Shown: piece by piece, positions 1-5,194 of the stretch | Layout: each line of letters begins with the position of its first letter | How positions within the stretch are numbered: the first letter of the stretch is position 1 | Origin: an uncultured Bacteroidota bacterium | GTDB lineage: Bacteria; Bacteroidota; Bacteroidia; Chitinophagales; Chitinophagaceae | Assembly (NCBI GenBank): GCA_903851455.1 | Contig: CAINOM010000469.1 | Location: 1 to 5,194 of the forward strand | DNA: 5,194 bases | Reading direction: 5' to 3' | The notes under the pieces: generated by a model | What the model was told of the DNA's origin: nothing | Database searches by the model: none | The model's input: the letters and a program-made list of their open reading frames with translations, nothing else | Made by a program: the position numbers and the translations under genes

Positions 1-160
1 TAGACTTAATAATTTCTTAACATTGGGATTTGAGTCACAGCTATGGGTTTATTAGGCAATAAGAATCAGAATACTAAACAATAAGATATTTACCCATATC
101 CGGGAACAGGGGCCACTCATTATATATTATGGAATGCGCCCTTGAACTACGAAGTTGTAT

Positions 161-195
161 ATAAAAAAATGCCCACGGTCGGAAACCGCGGGCAT
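161..195 (-). terminator. Intrinsic (rho-independent) terminator of the propeller gene
   Basis: Read on the minus strand, the arms ATGCCCGCGG (195-186) and CCGTGGGCAT (178-169) form a 10-bp stem around a 7-base loop (185-179). A T-run follows at once (169-163). One pair is G-U in the minus-strand RNA but would be an A-C mismatch in a plus-strand RNA, so the hairpin favours minus transcription. It starts 18 bases below the TAG stop at 214-216, the expected place for the end of the minus-strand unit. No second terminator is seen between the two minus-strand genes upstream. Confidence 0.9.
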
Positions 196-213
196 CGAGA
201 TATAGAAAGGATA

Positions 214-3200
214 CTATTCTACTACAACCTGCTTTGTGAACCGGTCGCCATTATCGCATTGAATGATCAGTTCATAAACGCCGGTCGGCAGCCCGGATAC
301 TTTTAAAGATGCATTCAACGCGCCGTTATTCACCGCCTCTGATCTGCGGCTCACCATAGCGCCCATAGCGTTGTAAAAGCTGATCACACCGGCGCCTGAC
401 TTAAGGCCTGATGCTTTAATAGTTATCACATCCTTTGCCGGATTGGGGAAAACTGAAATGTCGCCTTCCACAACTGCCTGCTTTACTCCCAGCGTCGGTG
501 TCATGGTAATATTTATGTTGTCGATGTATACATTTTGCCCGTAGTGGCCGATATTGTCAAATGCCACCTGGATGTGACTGCCCAGGTAAGCATTAAGCGA
601 TATGGTATCCTTTCTCCACTGCGTAGCGTTGGGTATGAATGCATTGGTCGTGTCGGGCGCGGTGGCCAGTGCGGCTGAATCCTTTTCATAAATCGCCGTA
701 AAGGTCTTGCCGCAATCTGTAGAAACATCAACGGTAAGGCTGTCGTGATAGCCCGGGTAGTAGGCATAGGCCACATCGAATGTCATGTAGGCATTGGTTG
801 CCGCAGACAAATCGATCTTGGGTGTAACTATGCGGTCGTGGCGACCACCTGCATCGTTGTCGAAGTTGTCGAAGTTCATAGACTGCGCACTCAGTCCGAA
901 GCCACCACAAATAGTAGATTGCTGCCAGGAGATGCCACTCTGCGACATCTGGGCCCATAGCAGGCTCGGAGGAAAAGATGGCTCTTCAAATCCCTCGGTA
1001 AGACCTGCACCTGTGCCCGCGGACACAACAATATAACCCGCCCTGATGATGGTGTCATTGCCGGTAGTACCCAATACGGTAAGGGTGGCATCATAACTGC
1101 CATAGGCCGGATAAACAACTACGGGACTATCGGCAGTGGAAGTAGCGGGAATGCCACCGGGAAAATTCCAGGTAAACGAAGTGAAGCTGCCGTAGAGGCT
1201 CTTATAGTAATGCACTGTATCGCCGGGGCACAGATAAGTTTTATCCCCAACAAAACTACCCGAAGGTGGAAGATTGTTGAAAATGTTGGTTTCCCATACG
1301 CCGCGACCATAGGTAGATACCCGGAGGATACTGCCTGAGGTGCTGTCGTTGTAGATCATCATATCCGTAAAATTCGGGGTACCAGGTAGGCCGGTTGTAT
1401 TGGTCCAGGATGAGGTAGTGTTGTCTTTGTAGTAGACATAATTGCCTTCACTAACAAACAGGCGCTCGTTCGGTGAATATTCATCGGCTATTACTTTGAG
1501 GATATTAAGACCGGGGAGTGCAAATGTGATGTTGCCCCAGCTCACGCCCTTATTCACCGAGCGGTATATAGTGTTATTGCAGCTGAGGTATACTATGTTG
1601 CTGTTGTATTTATCGGTAGCTACGCTGGCTGCCACATTGGTAGATGCGGGCGTAGACAGCATCACGAAGGTTGGGGAAGGCGCCATTGCATTGTCGCTCC
1701 TGAAAATATGCCCGTTATCAGTGACTGCATAAAGTATGTTGTTATTAGCACGGCAGGACGCAACGCTGCGGATGTTCTCATTCGTCGGGTGGATCAATGT
1801 CCACGTTGGTGAGCCGGTATTGATATCTTCGGAACGCCAGAGGCTGTCCATACCAATAAAGGCGACATTGGGCAAAGAGGGAAGAAACTCGATAGCAAAG
1901 GTACTACCAGCGGTGCCGGGTATGTTATAAGGCTGGTCGCCGCCCAGTGGCAGGAGGTTCCTGCGGTTGCCGTCATCATAATAAACGGTGCCATTGCCCA
2001 GGTAGTCGATGCCACACCTTGGCCCCCAGTCGCCGCCGCGGTTGGTTTTCCATACACCATCAAAATACAACTCTCCGTTATCCTGCGAGCCGATACTGAT
2101 CAGCTGACGTACTATCGGGCTTTGCGCTGCGTGGTATATTTCGGTAGCCGCAAGACCGTTGCTCCATGGTGTCCATTTCGTAGCCAGAGTATCTGTGGAG
2201 AGCCATACACCGCCATCATTGGCATTGAACCGCTGTGTAAGATTATACGGATTGAATTCAATATCGTGCATGTCGGTATGCACCTGGTCGTACCATTGGG
2301 TCCGCCAGCTCCAGGTAACGCCTCCATCTGTAGAGCGCCAAACGCAATGAGATACAAGCAGCAGCTCGTTCGCATTGGCAGGATTAGCGGTAAGACTGAA
2401 ATTGTAATCGCCTTGTGAACCGGAAGTAATAGTAGAGTCGTAGCAAACGATACATTGCGTACTGCTGGTGTAAATATTAGTAAAGGTTGAACCACCGTCT
2501 GTAGATTTCAATACCTCTCCGTAGCCATCTGTGGTGGCCAGGTAGACAACATTGGTATCAGCGGCACTTACTGCAATACGTATGCCCTGGTTGCTCGCGG
2601 GCACCACCACCCCAGTGGTGATGTGTGTCCAGGTGCTGCCCATGTCAGTGCTTCTGTAAAAGTCCACACCAGTAGCAGCATATAATACTACTGTGCTTCC
2701 CGGCTTTTGCTTCATGCTCCTGAAGTCGCCACCTACCAGTGTTTCTGTCCAGGTAGCACCTGCATCAGTTGTTTTCCAGATACCATCGTCTGTAGCTGCT
2801 ACAAGTTTGTTGTGGTTGCCGGGATCCATAATGATCTCAACAGCCATGCGATTGCCGATACCCGTATTGGAAGGCGCGAATGTGGCACCGCCGTCCGTAC
2901 TTTTCCATATACCATAGTTGTCGCCATAGTAGTTAGCATCGCCGGTGGAGAGGTAAAGAATGTTGTCACTCGTATAGTCGATGCAAACGGAAGAGCATGA
3001 AGTGACCGGCAAAGCTTCTGTACCGGGCGTTGGCGCCCAGGTAACGCCGTTGTTCAGGCTGATAAACAGGCCGCCCGATGCGCTGACTGCATACATTTTA
3101 TTCGGGTCTGTCGGGTGAAACTTCACTTGCGATACGCGGCCCATGCCGTTCACCTGGCCGCTCGAATTCACGGGGAACAATATCGGACCTGTGTTTGACC

Positions 3201-3276
3201 ATGGCCCTACAACCTGTGCGCCAGCACTATGAAACAGCCCCACCAGGGAAAGCAATAATAGAAAACGTAATTTCAT
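214..3276 (-). CDS. Secreted Asp-box beta-propeller protein with PKD, jelly-roll and T9SS type A sorting domains
   Basis: 1020 residues from ATG at 3276-3274. A TTG 21 bases upstream is in frame, but this ATG places MKLRF and a leucine-rich core directly at the N-terminus, so it is preferred. The signal peptide covers about residues 1-20 (cleavage after AGA, before QVVG). Asp-boxes of the form S-x-D-x-G-x-T-W/F occur near 73-80, 126-133, 169-176, 209-216, 258-265, 315-322 and 573-580; the propeller ends with STYGRGVWETN (about 654-664). A PKD domain follows (about 674-752; CPGD, FTWNFPGG), then a MAM/cleaved-adhesin-like jelly roll (about 762-928; GFEE, YIDNINI), and a type A sorting domain (about 939-1020; DISVFPNPAKD, LPTGVYEL, end KQVVVE). 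Family knowledge predicts Sec export, T9SS passage across the outer membrane and surface anchoring or release. Asp-boxes are structural and I see no clear sialidase active site, so adhesin or hydrolase remains open. It is the distal gene of a probable two-gene unit. The leader is A/T-rich with no Shine-Dalgarno sequence. Confidence 0.93.
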   Translation of the reverse strand: MKLRFLLLLSLVGLFHSAGAQVVGPWSNTGPILFPVNSSGQVNGMGRVSQVKFHPTDPNKMYAVSASGGLFISLNNGVTWAPTPGTEALPVTSCSSVCIDYTSDNILYLSTGDANYYGDNYGIWKSTDGGATFAPSNTGIGNRMAVEIIMDPGNHNKLVAATDDGIWKTTDAGATWTETLVGGDFRSMKQKPGSTVVLYAATGVDFYRSTDMGSTWTHITTGVVVPASNQGIRIAVSAADTNVVYLATTDGYGEVLKSTDGGSTFTNIYTSSTQCIVCYDSTITSGSQGDYNFSLTANPANANELLLVSHCVWRSTDGGVTWSWRTQWYDQVHTDMHDIEFNPYNLTQRFNANDGGVWLSTDTLATKWTPWSNGLAATEIYHAAQSPIVRQLISIGSQDNGELYFDGVWKTNRGGDWGPRCGIDYLGNGTVYYDDGNRRNLLPLGGDQPYNIPGTAGSTFAIEFLPSLPNVAFIGMDSLWRSEDINTGSPTWTLIHPTNENIRSVASCRANNNILYAVTDNGHIFRSDNAMAPSPTFVMLSTPASTNVAASVATDKYNSNIVYLSCNNTIYRSVNKGVSWGNITFALPGLNILKVIADEYSPNERLFVSEGNYVYYKDNTTSSWTNTTGLPGTPNFTDMMIYNDSTSGSILRVSTYGRGVWETNIFNNLPPSGSFVGDKTYLCPGDTVHYYKSLYGSFTSFTWNFPGGIPATSTADSPVVVYPAYGSYDATLTVLGTTGNDTIIRAGYIVVSAGTGAGLTEGFEEPSFPPSLLWAQMSQSGISWQQSTICGGFGLSAQSMNFDNFDNDAGGRHDRIVTPKIDLSAATNAYMTFDVAYAYYPGYHDSLTVDVSTDCGKTFTAIYEKDSAALATAPDTTNAFIPNATQWRKDTISLNAYLGSHIQVAFDNIGHYGQNVYIDNINITMTPTLGVKQAVVEGDISVFPNPAKDVITIKASGLKSGAGVISFYNAMGAMVSRRSEAVNNGALNASLKVSGLPTGVYELIIQCDNGDRFTKQVVVE

Positions 3277-3311
3277 TTTAGAATTTTTTAGCAACAAAAA
3301 GCTGGTATCAA

Positions 3312-3719
3312 CTATTTGGATCTATGGTCTTTCCATATCTGTAACCGCTGCGCCGGCGTGAGTATAGATCCGTCCGACTGTACATAGGGGATCGTTGCCG
3401 CATGCCAGTGCTCGTACTTTTTCACCTCCAGGCGCATATGATCATCTGCCTGCAACTTTCGCTGTTCACGTTTCGAGGGCATTTTCTCCGCTTTGGCATG
3501 TTCGCCGATCACATCATGCTCGCCACCCGGTTTGTCATGGTGCTGGAAATATACCTTGTAGGCCTTTTCAATTTCGAAGAAATTGGCGGTAGTATCCTTT
3601 ATCATGCTTATCCATACCGGCTTATGCGCGTAGTCCTTTTCGGTATATACGCCACCTTGCTGTGCATGAACGGCAGTTATACTACAGAGTATCGTAAAAA
3701 ATAGCAATAACTTTTTCAA
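3312..3719 (-). CDS. Small secreted protein of unknown function, probable TTG start
   Basis: About 135 residues if started at TTG 3719-3717. That start gives M-KKLLLFFTILCSITAVHA followed by QQGG, a near-perfect signal peptide (cleavage near residue 19); C12 is preceded by TIL, so it is not a convincing lipobox. The frame stays open to an ATG at 3809-3807, but that would add 30 residues without export features and run through the presumed promoter. The mature part shows KPVWISMIKD (about 33-42), NFFEIEKAYKVYF (46-58), a charged Lys/Glu/His-rich stretch (about 67-100), KYEHW (101-105) and YVQSDGSILTPAQRLQIW (112-129). I know no function. From memory, the order PVW-xx-M-x-KD, N-F-aromatic, EKA-x-x-x-Y, W, then DG-x-x-LTP resembles N-terminal modules of larger Bacteroidota propeller proteins secreted by T9SS. 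It has no T9SS sorting domain, so a periplasmic location is likely. It lies 35 bases ahead of the propeller gene on the same strand with no terminator between, which suggests cotranscription. Confidence 0.8.
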   Translation of the reverse strand: MKKLLLFFTILCSITAVHAQQGGVYTEKDYAHKPVWISMIKDTTANFFEIEKAYKVYFQHHDKPGGEHDVIGEHAKAEKMPSKREQRKLQADDHMRLEVKKYEHWHAATIPYVQSDGSILTPAQRLQIWKDHRSK

Positions 3720-3739
3720 TGGCAGTCTTTGTTTTGTAA

Positions 3740-3769
3740 CGAAATTACGTCTATTCGGCCAATTGTAAA
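3740..3769 (-). promoter_or_regulatory. Possible Bacteroidota-type promoter for the two-gene minus-strand unit
   Basis: On the minus strand TAATTTCG (3747-3740) differs at one base from the Bacteroidota -7 consensus TAnnTTTG. TTTA (3769-3766) lies 18 bases upstream as a weak -33 (TTTG) candidate. Transcription would begin near 3733, about 14 bases before the TTG start and well inside the longer open frame. This supports the short form of the protein. The match was made by eye in an A/T-rich stretch. Confidence 0.35.
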
Positions 3770-3773
3770 GGCA

Positions 3774-3781
3774 TAATTTCA
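3774..3781 (+). promoter_or_regulatory. Possible -7 element for the FkbM methyltransferase gene
   Basis: TAATTTCA resembles the Bacteroidota -7 element TAnnTTTG with two mismatches. It would place the transcript start near 3788, some 20 bases before the ATG at 3808. I see no good -33 TTTG at the expected distance, so this is weak. It mirrors the TAATTTCG on the opposite strand in the same 88-base divergent gap. Confidence 0.22.
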
Positions 3782-3807
3782 CTATATTGCGCGCTGAAAA
3801 CAGCAAC

Positions 3808-4584
3808 ATGGAGAAGCGCCTGGTTTTTGATATAGGTATGCATATTGGGCAGGATAGTATTAATTACTTGCGTGAAGGATTCAAAGTGCTTGCTGTAGAA
3901 GCCAACCCCCTGCTGGCTCAGCAGAACAGTGTTAAGTTCAAAAAATACATAGACGACGGCTCGCTCACCATACTGAATGTAGGCATATCAGATAAGGAGG
4001 GCATTTTACCTTTTTACATCAACAAAAGGACCTCTGAATGGAGCTCTTTTGATTTCAGCCTGGGCAGCAGGAATGGTACACCCTACGAGAAAAAGGATAT
4101 CCCCTGCGTCACCACCGCAAGCCTCTTCAAAAAATATGGTGTGCCCTATTATCTAAAGGTAGATATAGAAGGATACGATTTCTACTGCATCAACGACCTC
4201 CCGGAAGTAAAAGGCGGCGGCGCCGTGAAGTACGTATCCTGCGAGGCTACCGAAGTATCTCTGCTGGATACCATGTATAAGAAGGGCTACACAAAGTTCA
4301 AGCTGATACACCAGGGGTTCAACTTCAGGCCGATCAACCTCAGCCTTGAGAAAAATCCGCTGTTCTATCTATACCTTAAAGTATATACCGGCCTTCGCGT
4401 GAAACTACGGAATGTGCTCACCGCACGATACCCATATAGCTCGTCAGGCCCGATGCCGGAGAATACAAAGGGCGAATGGATGCCTTATGAGCAGGCGCGG
4501 CAACTATTCGTAGATTTTTACCAGGGCGACAAACTTACTCCGCTAAATGACAAGAGCTGGTTTGATTTCCACGCTACTTATTAA
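3808..4584 (+). CDS. FkbM-family SAM-dependent methyltransferase
   Basis: 258 residues, from ATG 3808 to TAA 4582-4584. A TTG 21 bases upstream is in frame, but the ATG fits better because the first Rossmann strand and motif I begin almost at once. Visible features: LVFDIGMHIGQDS (about 5-17), the glycine-rich SAM-binding loop; VLAVEANP (27-34), with E31 the likely ribose-binding acid; NVGISDKEG (57-65); YLKVDIEGYDF (115-125), the FkbM signature K-hydrophobic-D-hydrophobic-EG; and VSCEAT (143-148). The methyltransferase fold ends near residue 170. A roughly 90-residue tail follows with SSGPMPENTKGEWMPYEQA (212-230) and WFDFHA (251-256). Family members transfer methyl from SAM, usually O-methylation of sugars or natural-product hydroxyls; the substrate here is unknown. 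No signal peptide or membrane segment, so cytoplasmic. It is a single gene, divergent from the small secreted protein and convergent with the next gene. No Shine-Dalgarno sequence is seen. Confidence 0.9.
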   Translation: MEKRLVFDIGMHIGQDSINYLREGFKVLAVEANPLLAQQNSVKFKKYIDDGSLTILNVGISDKEGILPFYINKRTSEWSSFDFSLGSRNGTPYEKKDIPCVTTASLFKKYGVPYYLKVDIEGYDFYCINDLPEVKGGGAVKYVSCEATEVSLLDTMYKKGYTKFKLIHQGFNFRPINLSLEKNPLFYLYLKVYTGLRVKLRNVLTARYPYSSSGPMPENTKGEWMPYEQARQLFVDFYQGDKLTPLNDKSWFDFHATY

Positions 4585-4644
4585 TAGCCCCTGCTTTTCG
4601 CAATAAAGTATTATTGGAGCTGCGCAGAGATGTGCTGCACTTCT
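4585..4644. other. Convergent intergenic spacer without a convincing terminator
   Basis: Sixty bases separate the stop codons of the converging FkbM and CHU_C genes. The only notable structure is the inverted repeat CAATAA-AGTA-TTATTG (4601-4616), which might extend to GCTT/GAGC (4593-4596 and 4617-4620) with a TTCG bulge. It is A/T-rich and has no T-run on either strand, so it could be a weak bidirectional stop signal or mean nothing. On the minus strand a second weak hairpin, GTGCAG/CTGCGC with a 7-base loop, lies just below the CHU_C stop, also without a T-run. Confidence 0.3.
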
Positions 4645-5194
4645 TTACCTGATCAATGTCACATTCCCCGCTTTGTGGAATACTTTTCCGGTACTGGTCA
4701 CTGCATCTACCTGGTACACATACACATCGTACGGCTGCGGAGTGCCATGGTAAGTACCGTCCCAGCCTTCGTCTATGTTGCTGGTCTCAAACACAAGATT
4801 ACCCCAGCGGTTGTAGATACGGAATGAGTTCAGTGTAGCAATACCTCTCTTCAATATCTTGAACACACTATTCACACTGCTGCCGGGGGTGAATGCATTG
4901 GGCAATGCCAGCAGGCTCTCTGCATCTATATAGACGTTGATGGAGTCCTCTGTTTTGCAGCCCCACTCGGTGGATGCATATACAACATACTTCGTGTTAA
5001 TAGTTGGTGTGGCTATCGGGTTTGAGATATAAGGATCCGTAAGTCCGCCCGCAGGTGTCCACTCAAAGTTCACACAGTTGGTTTGCGGTGAAAGCTGGTA
5101 AGACTCTCCGGGATACAATGTCACAGAATCTACGAGATACAACACTGCACCTGGCCGCACAGTAATGTGAGCCGAGACGGTGTCCAGGCAACCA
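4645..5194 (-). CDS. T9SS type B cargo protein, C-terminal part (CHU_C / gliding motility-associated domain); 5' end outside the window
   Basis: The frame is open to the right window edge and 182 C-terminal residues are visible, ending at TAA (4647-4645). A GTG at 5160 could be read as a start, but coding sequence continues upstream (GCLDTVSAHIT), so the gene is truncated by the window and not a 171-residue protein. The first part (to about residue 90) is an Ig/PKD-like repeat of the kind common in large Bacteroidota surface proteins: YQLSP, C40, FEWTP, NTKYVVYAST, GC, DSINVYI. Then comes the type B sorting domain: LPNAFTPG (about 97-104), FRIYNRWGNLVFET (124-137), GWDGTYHG (143-150), YDVYVYQVDA (155-164), GNVTLIR at the C-terminus. 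Family knowledge says this domain directs T9SS export; type B cargo include SprB-like adhesins often anchored through PorP/SprF-like partners. None is visible here. The total size and N-terminal function cannot be judged. Confidence 0.93.
   Translation of the reverse strand, partial: GCLDTVSAHITVRPGAVLYLVDSVTLYPGESYQLSPQTNCVNFEWTPAGGLTDPYISNPIATPTINTKYVVYASTEWGCKTEDSINVYIDAESLLALPNAFTPGSSVNSVFKILKRGIATLNSFRIYNRWGNLVFETSNIDEGWDGTYHGTPQPYDVYVYQVDAVTSTGKVFHKAGNVTLIR

Noticed and set aside
1..160. Possible promoter or small gene at the left edge, including a TAATTTCT at 10-17
   Set aside because: No convincing open frame follows on either strand and no spaced -33 partner is seen; a short A/T-rich match alone is not enough.
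2122..2495. Opposite-strand and alternate-frame open frames of about 100-127 codons inside the propeller gene
   Set aside because: They lack recognisable domains, export signals or sensible composition, and lie fully inside a clear coding gene.
2605..2620. Perfect inverted repeat CACCAC-CCCA-GTGGTG
   Set aside because: It lies inside the propeller coding region and is explained by a Thr-Thr-Gly-Val-Val-Val codon run; no T-run or partner repeat suggests a function.
1537..3060. Recurring short DNA similarities across the propeller gene that might suggest a tandem repeat or CRISPR-like array
   Set aside because: They encode the Asp-box protein motif at irregular spacing and differ in codon choice; this is protein-level repetition.
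3277..3297. Upstream TTG start adding seven residues to the propeller protein
   Set aside because: The extension MLLKNSK sits in an A/T-rich leader, and the ATG at 3276 starts an ideal signal peptide.
3402..3704. Plus-strand open frame of 100 codons opposite the small secreted protein
   Set aside because: The minus strand has an intact signal peptide and Bacteroidota-like motifs; the plus frame looks like an antisense shadow.
3787..3807. Upstream TTG start adding seven residues to the FkbM protein
   Set aside because: It would lie at the predicted transcript start, and the ATG at 3808 already gives the complete first strand of the fold.
5158..5160. GTG as the start of a complete 171-residue CHU_C protein
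   Set aside because: The frame continues upstream without a stop as plausible Ig-like repeat sequence (GCLDTVSAHIT) to the window edge, and there is no signal peptide after the GTG.

Overview
This window reads as chromosomal DNA from a Bacteroidota bacterium, most likely a Chitinophagales-type relative. The evidence is in the proteins: two products carry C-terminal domains of type IX secretion system (T9SS) cargo, one of type A (FPNPAKD followed by a basic-VVVE end) and one of type B (the gliding-motility-associated CHU_C domain). Leaders in front of the genes are A/T-rich and lack a Shine-Dalgarno sequence. Base composition looks moderate throughout, with no obvious transferred island. The species assignment is an inference.

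Layout from left to right. Bases 1-160 hold no gene I can support. Bases 161-195 form a strong intrinsic terminator on the minus strand, just below a 1020-residue secreted multidomain protein (214-3276, minus). That protein has a signal peptide, an Asp-box (BNR/sortilin-like) beta-propeller, a PKD domain, a MAM/cleaved-adhesin-type jelly roll and a type A sorting domain. Thirty-five bases upstream on the same strand lies a small secreted protein of about 135 residues (3312-3719, minus), probably started by TTG and probably cotranscribed with the propeller gene. A short divergent promoter region (3720-3807) separates it from a plus-strand FkbM-family SAM-dependent methyltransferase (3808-4584). 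A 60-base convergent spacer follows. The window then ends inside the 3' part of a minus-strand type B T9SS cargo gene (4645-5194, truncated by the window edge).

How the parts may work together. The two-gene minus-strand unit looks like an exported pair: a small basic/acidic periplasmic or surface protein and a large propeller adhesin or hydrolase-like protein exported by Sec and then by T9SS. From memory, the small protein resembles the N-terminal module that many Bacteroidota fuse directly in front of this same kind of propeller, so the pair may be a split version of a normally single polypeptide. This is the most interesting point in the window. The FkbM methyltransferase would act in the cytoplasm, often on sugar hydroxyls of surface glycans; a link to glycosylation or anchoring of the neighbouring cargo is possible but unproven. 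I found no RNA genes, mobile elements, CRISPR arrays or attachment sites.
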